The notes beneath the pieces are model-generated. The model saw only the letters and a list, made by a program, of their open reading frames with translations, did no database searches and was not told the DNA's origin. From Reticulitermes speratus (lineage: Eukaryota > Arthropoda > Insecta > Blattodea > Rhinotermitidae), in the NCBI GenBank assembly GCA_021186555.1, contig JAJKFL010000013.1:15431243-15495242 (forward strand): a stretch of 64,000 nucleotides of DNA, given 5' to 3'. Of the stretch, positions 22,990-32,845 are shown one piece after another (within the stretch, counting starts at the first letter, position 1; each line of letters opens with the position of its first letter). Position numbers and translations under genes: made by a program.

Positions 22990-24190
22990 AGAAGTTTATA
23001 AATAAATGAACGCCTTGCTTACTGACATTTACGCGATCCATAGGGGTCAAAATTCAATCCGACGCGTCATACTAACTTAAAAATCCATGCAATTTTAACT
23101 GCATTTTTGAACCCTCTTAAGAACCTCTACTTTCGAATCCATAATTTAATTACTAAAATAACAAAAATATATTTGTTTTTGTGTACTACTCCATTAAATT
23201 GTATATGGATAAGGCTAATGCATAGAGAATTAAGTCCTTCAGTGTGAGAAATACAATGACACTCTGTTGCGGTAATTGCATAATGAATTCATATTAATCA
23301 TTCACGTGCAAACATAAAGCTGCTGACTATCCTGTCTCTCTTGCCTCTTGTACGTACATATATACGTAAACGTAACAGGATACCATAGGTAACTAGATTA
23401 TGGACATGAATTTGAGAAAGATTTAAGAGGTTGTGGTAATACCGAAAGTTACGTAGCAGAGGTTGAAGCAGAGAGCTGCACTACGAGGCGGAATTTTTAA
23501 AGGAAAGATGAAAGATAAACAAGGTTATAACATACAAGTAAACATGAATACCAGGACCTGAATATCACTAATTTAAATAAATAACAGTTGATGTTCCTGT
23601 AATACGTTACGATCAGTCTTACTGAAATTAATAAACTGTGACACATTCTCCTATAAAAAATCAGCACACGTAATTTAAACTAATTACTTGATAGTTCATG
23701 TTTATATCACTTTTACAAAGATAAATTCTTCACACATTTGTTTTCTGTCTTTAATACAAATAAATAATTATCCTACACAACTGTCCGTGAAAGTTTAACA
23801 AAATCCCGCCATAAGACACAAACCTGAGACAGTTTAACTCTCTGCGAATTATCACATTTTACTTCCATATCCTAGCTAAATGTCCATTTCTACCTCAAAC
23901 TTACCGATTTAAATATATTAACAAATAAACTTACGCTTGTGATCGCATAGGTCGACGTGTAAATTATGTTAAATAGGCTCAAACTTTCTTCTAAAATGTA
24001 TATTATTTCGAAATCTATTACTGTCTTATGAATAAACACTCTCTCTGTATTCCTGACAGACAAATAATTAAAAATCAGACTGCACAAACAATAACATTTA
24101 GTGACACACTAGGCAACCTTGCCCCCCCGACGTCCAAGGAACCAGACATCTTCGGAGAGAGGTAAACTTTCGTATCCTTCATAATAATTC
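22990..24190. other. no feature seen
   Basis: Plain AT-rich DNA up to the candidate first exon at 24.2 kb. 24340-25330 is likewise empty apart from the TTTTA tract. Confidence 0.6.
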
Positions 24191-24197
24191 AACGTAC

Positions 24198-24224
24198 CTG
24201 GCCCGAGGTGGTCTCTGTGACCAT
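24198..24224 (-). CDS. candidate Ank2 alternative first coding exon (MVTETTSGQ)
   Basis: On the minus strand an ATG in good context (CACATCATGG) is followed by eight codons giving MVTETTSGQ, then a consensus donor CAG|GTACGT. The frame at the donor is phase 0, exactly what the repeat 1 exon needs, so the join would read [23 protein letters not shown]. Upstream to about 24330 the strand is CpG-rich and pyrimidine-rich, like a 5' UTR, with a TCAGT initiator-like motif at 24296-24292 and a short upstream ATG that ends after three codons. A pyrimidine tract ending TGAG at about 24231 could alternatively be a splice acceptor, making this a second exon. Signals and phase are visible; membership of Ank2 is inferred. 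Confidence 0.45.
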
Positions 24225-25440
24225 GATGTGACCTCAGGAGGGTGAAGAGAGAGAGAAGAGGAACCTGGAGACGACGTCTGAACTGTAGGGTACTGAAGAC
24301 TACTCTGACATAATGGTGGCGCACCCAGTGGCACTGCGATCAGTTGCCAACGTTAAGGCAGTAAACATCCCTAAATAACAATCGCGGGAACTCGGCATGC
24401 TAAACCTACACTCATATGAAATGAAGTACATTGTAAATGGTTAACGTCCGGAATCATTATGCGGATCTCCATTCTATATAGTTTTAACGCTCTTAAAACT
24501 TCGTAACCCTTGTGCAAAATATATAGGTAGAATTATAAAAATATCCAGAATTTTGTTGTACATTAACTTAAAATTAATCAAATTCTTATGTCCATAATAT
24601 TCGATTTTCTTCCAAAATGTTACCGAAATATTTCACCAAATTCCAGGCAATTCGAGAACTTGTCTTCGCCTTGACAAATATTCCTTATTCATTTCGGAGA
24701 TATCCAGATATCCCAAAGGCCGCACGCACAAAGACAACAACAAAAAAGAAAGAAAAGCAGGCAAAGACCAAGTATTATCCATAGCTGACAAAACAATATC
24801 ACACGAAGCCACGAATCGTATGTCACAGTTTCAATTAAACAACTATTGATCTATGTATTCAAAAGAAAGCCGCACACTAAAAATTTTGTTATTCTATTAA
24901 TTTTGAAATCCTTTATTTTATTTTATTTTATTTTATCTGTTACAGTCACAAACGAGCCCAGTAAATTTAAAAATAATTTACTACATATAACCTGCATAAG
25001 AGCAGTCCAGTTGAACATGTATATCCTTGTTTATAATAGTCACTAAACAGCTCAAATGACATTGCGCTTAAAGCATTAAAATGGCATCACTTATTTTGTT
25101 ATCCCATGCTTGACGGGAATATATATTCTATCCACAAAATGGCAACTTCGATGCATAATGTAAAGTTACAAGTTCTCTACCTAGAAAGAAGATTCTCTGT
25201 GACATGCAAGTGAAAGTGGAGTATGACAGCATGGCTCTTAGCAAATTCACTGCTTTCGGTAGGTGACAGTGTCAGTTAAAATTTACTGTCTCCAACATAG
25301 CCAATACCTGTCACCTAGGCCTGTGTTATGTCAAACTTTATTCTATTTTCACCGTGCATTTTTCGAGTATAGACAATGTTTTTCACCAACTAAATGCACT
25401 TGTTATAAAAACACTAAAATATTCTAAAACTGTTTGATAA

Positions 25441-25487
25441 AAAGCCCCGACATGTTTCGGCTCACCAATGAGCCATCCTCAGGGGGT
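25441..25487 (-). ncRNA. putative minimal type I hammerhead ribozyme (left arm)
   Basis: The minus strand reads CTGAGGA (25482-25476, fits C3-U-G-A-N-G-A), then stem II GGCTCA/TGAGCC closed by a short loop, then GAAA (25458-25455). Next come a two-base-pair stem III AC/GU with loop AU, and the cleavage triplet GUC (25451-25449). CCCC directly before CTGAGGA pairs with GGGG directly after GUC to make stem I. Every core position expected of a hammerhead is present. The tiny stem III is the form known from Penelope-like elements and thought to work as a dimer. Activity is inferred from the motif only. Confidence 0.6.
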
Positions 25488-25526
25488 CACAACATATGTA
25501 CGTGTTTTGAGAACAGTCAGTTGTGA

Positions 25527-25568
25527 CCCACTGAGGATGGCTCATTGGTGAGCCGAAACATGTCGGGG
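25527..25568 (+). ncRNA. putative hammerhead ribozyme (right arm)
   Basis: This is the plus-strand counterpart: CTGAGGA at 25531-25537, stem II 25539-25554, GAAA at 25555-25558, stem III AC-AU-GU, and GUC ending at 25564. It differs from the left-arm copy by one base just before the core (A instead of C), which breaks the first stem I pair and leaves three C-G pairs. It is likely weaker than its partner if either works. Confidence 0.5.
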
Positions 25569-26254
25569 CTTTTTATCAAACAGTTTTAGAATATTTTAGT
25601 GTTTTTATAACAAGTGCATTTAGTTGGTGAAAACACTGTCTGTGTTACATCAGTTTAAATGAAAACTAAAGTCACTGTTAAATAAACGACTCCATCAAGG
25701 GGGCAAATTTGTAGACTTTAATACAAATTCTTACTGATCGCTCGACAATGTCACTTACTTTTTCAAACCCTCAGTTTGAGGCTCAGAATCCGATACCATA
25801 ATTGTCGTAATAACCATTTAAAGAACTTCAGGATTCATGGCGACGTCCCATGTAGGACTATTCCTAATTTTCTAAGATTATAATTAGTCTTGGTCGATAA
25901 ATTGTAGAACCTCGCGTATCCTCTCTTTATTTCTATATACTTTTATCTCATATTGAACACGACATTTGTACTTTATCCTGTAAGTACTTTCAATCTTGTT
26001 AACGTCAAGAATTTTTTAAGTTAAGCTTTGATCATTCTTAGGAATTTATGTCTGTGTATTTGAATTATGATTTCGCTTCAACTTTCTCATATCCAATTCT
26101 CAGTTACGCAAAAAGAGGCTAAACTGGATTTCTTTTTGTACTTCTTCAACACGTTTCTTCCTTCCTTTTCCTCTTTCCACTTGTCACTTATCACTTTGTT
26201 AGTTACTTCGAATTGCCCATCATTCTGCGTAATTCTCTCAACGTGTGGATAAAT

Positions 26255-26500
26255 AACAAACGGTAATGTAATGAACGGTCAGTTGTATTAGGCACGACCA
26301 GCAATATAAGGCATGGTAAGTAGAACAGTGAACATTACGCAGTGTAACAAACGGTAATGTAATGAACGGTCAGTTGTATTAGGCACGACCAGCAATATAA
26401 GGCATGGTAAGTAGAACAGTGAACACTACGTAGTGTAACAAACGGTAACATAACGACCAGTAAGTAGTATAAAGACAGATAAGGGCTATAGGGAACGATA
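26255..26500 (+). repeat. 91-bp tandem duplication, about 2.5 copies
   Basis: AACAAACGGTAATGTAATGA begins at 26255 and 26346, and a changed third unit begins at 26437. The first two differ by only three or so bases (ATTACGCAG/ACTACGTAG), so the duplication is recent. Confidence 0.92.
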
Positions 26501-26660
26501 AATAATATAAAATAGAAACATTTTACATACACGAAGAAAATGAAAACAGCAAAATTTGCAGTAAAATAAACATTAAATTTAAAAATCACGACACCTGTGA
26601 ATAGCGGCATATAAAAAAACGAGGATTTCTATTCATAATTAAAACCACTATATCCTATAT

Positions 26661-26933
26661 GCCGATCCCAGTGGCCGTTGGCCGTGCGGTCTAAGGAGTG
26701 GGTCTACGGCCGCTCGCTTACTGGGATTGTGAGTTCGAATCCCGCCTAGGGCATGGATGTCTGTCTCTTGTGAGTGTTGTGTGTTGTCAGGTAGAGGTCT
26801 CTGCGACGAGCTGGTCCCTCGTCCAGAGGAGTCCTACCGACTGTGGTCTAAAAAAAAGTGTGTGATCGTGAAGCCTCGAAAAATGAGGCGACCTAGGCCC
26901 CCAAGGGACTGTCGAGCCATTGGGAAAAAAAAA
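26661..26933 (+). mobile_element. tRNA-derived SINE, family S1, full length
   Basis: Same family on the plus strand, with box A partly duplicated (GGCCGTTGGCCGTGC) and box B GAGTTCGAATCCC. It ends in a run of nine A. A short duplicated target (ATATCCT) flanks it. Confidence 0.88.
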
Positions 26934-26989
26934 TATCCTTTATAGCCTATGTGATTATTGACAATCCTAGAATCTCTCTAAATATGCGT

Positions 26990-27195
26990 CCAGACTACTC
27001 GTGCTCCTGCTAGTGCTTATTATACTCGCAGCGACTTTTGCTGCCCCCGTGCAGACTTTTCTTTCAGTGGCTTGCAACATCCGAAGTTCAGTGCGCCTTG
27101 GCGGGCCTGTTTTTGAAGTACCGCCTTTGAACCATATAACACAAATCCAAGTCCACGGGGGATTGCGTTGCGTGGGCCTGGGTTCTTGACTCATC
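26990..27195. other. GC-rich block of unknown nature
   Basis: Clearly richer in G+C than its flanks, with both strands open over 60-77 codons. The plus frame begins VLLLVLIILAATFAAPVQ, like a signal peptide, but has no ATG. Neither translation is recognised. It directly follows an S1 SINE, so an unrecognised repeat is likely. Confidence 0.3.
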
Positions 27196-27639
27196 CACAT
27201 TTATGGAGGCACACACTAAGGAAGAGGAGTTTTATTGATGCACCTTCAGAGACACGGGTTTACAGTAGCAGAAAAATTAATCGTTCTTCTTAGGGAAGTA
27301 TCCAGTTCAAACTATTGCCTGGAAGCTAGCTACAAGTAAGACTAATATCATGACAATAGGACTAATTCAAAATAGACAACTGCCTGTTCCTTCCACTTAT
27401 CTCTAGAATTACCCTTTATCATCATCCAAATATCTCTTTCCCGAATACAGAAAGGCTGTGCTGTATTCAGCGTCTTTAAATAACTATGTGTTCAACAACA
27501 TCTAACATTGGTACGGCGGCTTTAAATAACTTAAACACATAACAAAATATAAAACATATTTCTGATTGAAATTTGTTAATTAATGTGTGAATGAGCTATT
27601 AAATATAAATTCGACAGGTGATAAAATAGCATTAAATAA

Positions 27640-27890
27640 CCAACAAATAAATTATCAGCTCAGACCCTTTTATAGCAGGCGCAACAGAACGGAAGTCAGC
27701 ACAAGCAGTAATTGTTTTCCTGCGCAGTTAGCAGCACTGCCTTGCACCAAAGGGTCGGAAGGACTCGGCCGCTGTCGGGAGTGATGGCCGCAGTATTGAA
27801 CGGAGGCTTCCTCCACGGGTGATCAATACCGGCACCCGGGCGGTAAGGCAGAAACAGGTGAACATCATTATGGGTCAGGGATCGCCAGTG
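27640..27890. other. GC-rich block with a minus-strand TATA-like box
   Basis: CpG-rich sequence with TATAAAAG on the minus strand (27674-27667). No initiator is found about 30 bp below it and the downstream DNA is plain AT-rich, so a promoter is weakly supported. No gene or known repeat recognised. Confidence 0.25.
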
Positions 27891-28620
27891 CGTCATTAAA
27901 TATCAACACGCACAGGTATACCGCAGACCCTGTCAGCCGCAGATCGAAATGTAAACATAATCACGTTCAGTGCTACCATGATATTTGATTTATCTCCAAA
28001 TTGTTAAATAAAGTTTCCTACATGCTTAAGTAATTACTGCCATACCACGGTATAATTCGGTATTTAATGTGGTTTTCAAAAGCCCTAATGTCTCTGGAAC
28101 AACGTTAAATCCTTTCAGTAAAACGTTTGGTCGAAAAAGAAAGATTATTGGATAAGGGGATCATCAGTGACGCCTGGTGAGTGGTCAGATCGATTTTCTT
28201 CAGCCCCAAAATATTTCGAATCTGCAGTCGAAGACTTTTGATATGGTGCAAGAGTCATTCATTTTATGTTACAGTCCATAGAGTCTCGTGGTCTCATATC
28301 GCCATAGCGATAGACAGCATTTGAAGCATTATGTAAAAGGAATCACTAAATCTGTCTAAAATGTAAGCTCCTAATTTGAAGGTGTATTCAACTATATGGT
28401 TTCAAGAATTTCCACCATGGAATTTATTTCCAGCCGGGCGAAAAGTAGGCCTCACAGCGAAAGTAAAATGCCGATGTCCGTGTTTAAACAAAACCTGATT
28501 TCTTGTTCAAGAATTAATTCAGTTAACATGGCTGCTTACATTTGAATATCTTTCTTCTTTCTTTCTTACTGTGACAACTTCTACCTACTCATTGTAAATG
28601 TAGAGGTATTGCTGCACCTG

Positions 28621-28970
28621 CTCACACTCAATGACACACACACACCACATTCGGTAGAACTCCTCTGGACGAGGGATCGGTCGGTCGCAGAGACCTCTAC
28701 CTGCACAACACACAGATTCACAAAGACAGAGAACCACGGACCCCGGCGGGATTTTTTTCTTTTGCCTGTCCGGAGTTTTTTCCCTTTGATCCATTTTTGT
28801 ACTGTTTGAATCCTTTCGTCCTTCATGTCACTTTACGTTCCATACTATCGTCCTTACAACAAACACAACACAAACATCCACGCCCCCGGCGGGATTCGAC
28901 CCCGAAATCCCAGCAAGTGAGCGGCCGCAGACCTACGCTTTAGACCGAGTGGCTACCGGAATCAGCACAT
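28621..28970 (-). mobile_element. two juxtaposed partial S1 SINEs
   Basis: 28621-28753 matches the S1 body and stops inside box B. 28865-28970 matches the S1 tRNA head. They overlap in content (both contain CCCCGGCGGGATT, 28741-28753 and 28884-28896) and are parted by about 110 bp of unrelated T-rich DNA. This is either an insertion into one SINE with a duplicated target, or two broken copies side by side. Confidence 0.8.
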
Positions 28971-29741
28971 TGGAACATGCTTTTTCCAAATATCGAATGG
29001 ATACAGTACATCAATAACACTCACAAACGTTCGACTGAGGTACAAATAACTCTTTAGCTGTCTAAACCAACCCGTAGTTGACATTTAATGCCGCAAGTGT
29101 TAAATTCTAAGGAGAATAATAAATTTTTCTTTAAAACATTAGCCAGTTTTCCACCACCTAGAAAAGTTCGTGAAAGACATACACTCTAGAAAACCGTTAG
29201 CGTTAAACGACGCACAATCTGACAACTGTATGGGTTACAAAGCATCAAACAATAGCGCGATGGGTAAAGGTGCATTTGAAACGACGTGGAAAGGAAAACG
29301 TATTGGCCTATTTTAAGGCACAACTCAAGAATTTGTTAGCAGACAATAAAGAAAACCACAAAAAAGTCAGTCACTTTGGCTGGCCTCCTGTCCTCTTGAA
29401 TACGAAGTAAGGATAATAGAAACTCGATTCCAACTTTACAAGAAATTCCTTACCGTAATGTTAACAGAAGATGAGAAAACCCAGACATCACTCTGACCAG
29501 GTTCAATGAATTTCGCACGGTCGCAACTAATTCCTCTTAAGTCCCACAAATTTGCATTTCCTTCACTTCAGTAGTCTCTTTCCATCAGTTATGTCAATAG
29601 CAATTTACGCAGTTATGTTATTTCCTTTCGTAATCTACACATTGTTTCTACTAGACACAATAGAATCTCATATAAGTTTTAAAACTTTCGCGGCGACATG
29701 ATTCAATATAGTCTTCTCGGGCGCACAGCCGCGTCAATTCG

Positions 29742-29790
29742 TTTGAATACAACGTTTCGGGGACTAGCTCCGTCCCCATCCTCAGGCGAA
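29742..29790 (-). ncRNA. putative hammerhead ribozyme (copy 2, left arm)
   Basis: Mirror of the right-arm core on the minus strand: CTGAGGA at 29785-29779, GAAA at 29758-29755, GUA at 29750-29748, with the same six-pair stem II. One base of the stem I side differs from the right arm (C for T). Confidence 0.5.
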
Positions 29791-29800
29791 ACTGATATCA

Positions 29801-29852
29801 GTTTTGCCTGAGGATGGGGACGGAGCTAGTCCCCGAAACGTTGTATTCAAAC
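29801..29852 (+). ncRNA. putative hammerhead ribozyme (copy 2, right arm)
   Basis: CTGAGGA at 29808-29814, stem II GGGGAC/GTCCCC (29816-29821 with 29829-29834), GAAA at 29835-29838, stem III AC-GUU-GU, cleavage triplet GUA at 29843-29845. Stem I is weaker than in copy 1: TTTTG before the core can pair with CAAA after the cleavage site only with an offset. A fit to the hammerhead consensus is visible; function is not shown. Confidence 0.5.
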
Positions 29853-29999
29853 GAATTGACGCGGCTGTGAGCCCGAGAAGACTATATTGAACAATAGAAT
29901 CTCCTTTTCCAACCACTGCAACAACAATTCGTGGAAGGAAAAGATAATACTTTCCAATCATACTTTGCTTTATCTCTGTTAGTTCTAAGTACTACAAAA

Positions 30000-32200
30000 T
30001 TATTAACTACGCATTTTTGTAAGATTCTATGAAATAAACATATTTATAATGCGGAGGACATGTACGTCCGAGTAATTAACCTAAAACTTTTTTCTTAAGT
30101 ATTTTGAATAAAACTGCTATGCCATAGAGTAGTTTCGTTCCAACCGAAACATTAGTTTAGTATAATCTTTCAAGAACCACTATAGTGACCCATTTTCTCT
30201 AAAACCTTTGGGCTGAAAATAAATGATCAGCAGTTGAACTGTTACAATAATATTTTCGTTGGTGGTCACCAATAGCTTGATCCACATAATATAAAGAGAA
30301 ACAAGGGGAAAGATTCTATACCCGGATTCAGTGATGAATAGATCATCTTCATCTGATTTGTCAGTAACTGGAATTGTCATTTTTGTAACAAGACTGTTGA
30401 TGCACTCTGTCAAGTACGAATTGTTCTGTGTAATTAGCAGACATCAAGGCAAATGACAGTTGCATAACCGTAAGAACACACTGAAGCGCACTCTCGCTAA
30501 ACTGGTATTCAAGAGACATTCTGTTAGTTTTGGATATGCGGTAATCACACAAGCCAGTCAGAAGCTTAGTCGAAGACTAAAATGCAGGAAATATGCTGTT
30601 AGTTCTGGAACTGAGGGAACAAAAGGCAGTAGCTTGCCCTACGATTAAAATGCAAGAGAAATACTCTTATTGCTGGCTCAGAGGGTATCGTCCCTCCCCA
30701 TTAGCTTACCGCATTGTTAAAACTCAGGACACATACTGTTAGTTCTGAAGGGAGGACATAATTGCAAAGCAGTAACTTACCCCAAGACTCGACAGTGAGG
30801 GAAATTTCTTCTTGAACATGACGTAATTTTCGTTCCTCCAGAAGATGTCAGCTGATCGTTCAGTCGGTCGTTATATGAGACTGTGTGCCCTCTGTAACAG
30901 GCAGTGCATCCCGCTATCATGTGACTACACATCGACTGGGATTCGAACCCAGTAAATGCGTTACATATTTACTGAAGCATGATAGCGTATTAAATAAAAT
31001 TGGAATCAAACACGTTTTATGATTATCAGCAACTTCCTAGATGTCCGAGCATTGTCCGAACACAGATGTGATATCACTACTTTGTTCTGAAGTGTGGTGC
31101 GTCTATGAAAACGTGCTACACGAAATCAAGCTGGGATACCTTAGGGAAATGAGAAGCTAGGAACTGGAGGGACAAGGTTACTTCTCACTAGGGGCAAGAA
31201 TTTTTCTCTTCGCACCCCCCTCAAAGAAACTCTGAGGATTACCTGCCTCCTACTCAAATGGAACTGTAAGCGGTTTCATTGAGAGTAAAGTGACCAAAAC
31301 ACAAAGGTAACTGCTAATCGTCCTTTACTATCAGGTCCTATAATACGTGGAGGTTTACCTGCATGCCCTGTACACACCTTCGCAAATTGAGGATTAGACG
31401 CAGCGGTTAATTGATATTTCTTAGCATCACCTAAACCTCGTACCGGACAGAGGCGATCAACATCAACTCATTTAACGTTCTATAATTTCCATTAGCAGCT
31501 AATTTTTTTCCTGACAGGGGCGCGTTCTTAAATTAGCGGTGACAACACCAGTTAGACGGTTTTATATCAATTCACTTCAGCGAAGCAATACAGGCGCTTC
31601 TAACGTGACACATACATTAAATATACGGGAATTCCCCTTTCCTGTTTTATTCAATGACATTTGCTACGGTACGAGATTCGTGCAGTGCATTTGTAGGTCT
31701 ATTTCAGACAGTACAGTGACTGCTCTTGTGTAATAAACCATAGCAGTGACGTCACCGTTGCATTATGCAGTAACTTCCAGAACCTCTGCTACTGCTCCCC
31801 TCTGACTGCGGTACTTCTGAGTCATAGAACTTCCATAACATAGAAATGAGGGAGATTATCCAAGCGGAAACGGGAAGTAATTATATCTTGGTGACTTTAA
31901 TAACTCGCAGAGCTGAAGTTTAAAACAACATTTCTGAATGCATTACATTGCACATATACATAAGTTCACACATCTATTGTAATTTTACGTACGTACATAT
32001 ATTTATAAAAATTCTGAGTACAATTAAAAAAAAGAAAAACCAAGTGTTTTAATAAAAAATTGATTTAAAAAATGCCAGCAAAACAAAATATTATTATGTG
32101 AATTCCAGTGGGGTACTTTAACTAAATTCACTGCCTAGCAGAGTCCTCCCAGAGCAGTCGGTATTTACTTTGCTGTTCTCACAACAAATTTCGTGCCGTT
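30000..32200. other. no gene seen
   Basis: Apart from the cloverleaf-like segment at 30.9 kb, nothing recognised. 32850-34700 is also empty. Confidence 0.6.
30912..30987 (+). repeat. 76-nt cloverleaf-like sequence
   Basis: Ends CGCTATCATG and CATGATAGCG pair over 10 bp. Inside are three hairpins: ATGTG/CACAT, TGGG with loop ATTCGAA and CCCA, and GTAAAT/ATTTAC. On the minus strand the middle hairpin is GGGTTCGAATCCC, an ideal T-arm, but it is in the middle, not next to the acceptor stem, so this is not a normal tRNA. It may be a tRNA-derived or palindromic insertion. Confidence 0.5.
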
Positions 32201-32279
32201 AAGAGTCTTGAAAGCACGTCACGATATATACAAGCTTAGAGATTATCGCCTCGTCTGGCTTGTGACGTGGTGTGGCCTT

Positions 32280-32345
32280 ATACGGGGGTCGTAACGTTTC
32301 GGAGAAACCTAGTGCCTTATTCTTCAGGATCCAAGTGAGAATGTG
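32280..32345 (-). repeat. hammerhead-type remnant, single arm
   Basis: On the minus strand CCTGAAGA (core 32327-32321) is followed 20 bp later by CTCCGAAACGTTACG (GAAA at 32300-32297). Stem II is weak and no opposite arm is visible. Confidence 0.4.
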
Positions 32346-32669
32346 AGTTATATTGGCAGCGTCATATGGACCTACAGCGGGATACCCGGATGTTGTGGAA
32401 AAAGGTAGAGATGGAGAGAAGATGGAGTGCTCTTCGGAAGGGTAGCTGGTGGAAGTAGATGTACACTGTGGGCATGCGAACATTTTAATATTCTAAAGTG
32501 ACCTTTTCTGAGATACATATGTGAGTTTTCCACCTGCGCCACAATAAAATTTCGGATATCAGTATTTTAGAAACAGTACCGATTTCCGTGTAAACTGCTA
32601 TGTGCATTACGGTCTTGTAGACGATCCCACCTCGGTACGGCTTACAGCCCTTTTATCGACGATACTAAG

Positions 32670-32845
32670 ATTGTGATAGCACTAAGATGGAAGCGACAGT
32701 GGCATTGTTTGAAGACTTTTGCGATGTTACGCTAAGTAAATGGGGTTGTGGTTCCCGACGTTTCGAAGGATCGTAATGCTTCCTAAACGTCGCGAACTAT
32801 AACTCTGACGACACAGCGTAACATCCCATAAAACTTGAATCTATA
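32670..32845. repeat. decayed fold-back element (second family)
   Basis: GCGATGTTACGCT with TTCCCGACGTTTCGAAGGA on the left, and AACGTCGCGAACTA with CAGCGTAACATCCCA on the right, are inverted. The centre is much shorter than in other copies and the cores are lost. Confidence 0.55.

Larger units (their letters stand above)
25372..25640. repeat. fold-back element with inverted hammerhead cores (copy 1)
   Basis: Left arm 25372-25493 and right arm 25520-25640 are near-perfect reverse complements of about 121 bp with two substitutions and one indel, separated by a 26-bp loop. The inner part of each arm carries a hammerhead-like core, described as separate entries. A weak direct repeat (CTGTGTTA-TCA, two mismatches in 13) flanks at 25320 and 25640, leaving a 38-bp one-sided segment before the left arm. 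That arrangement resembles copy 2. The arms are too similar to be old, or have been kept alike by conversion. Confidence 0.9.
29670..29890. repeat. palindromic element with inverted hammerhead cores (copy 2)
   Basis: 29702-29891 is a 190-bp palindrome with no spacer, centred on GATATC at 29796/29797, and I see only two mismatched pairs. A 13-bp direct repeat ACAATAGAATCTC at 29657-29669 and 29891-29903 flanks it, so the insertion also includes the one-sided 32 bp at 29670-29701. Intact target duplications and arm identity point to recent insertion. Confidence 0.92.

Noticed and set aside
27001-27189. Signal-peptide-like frame VLLLVLIILAATFAA
   Set aside because: No ATG, no splice or promoter context, and the opposite strand is open too.
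32199-32483. 94-codon minus-strand frame
   Set aside because: Overlaps the hammerhead remnant and has no motif.
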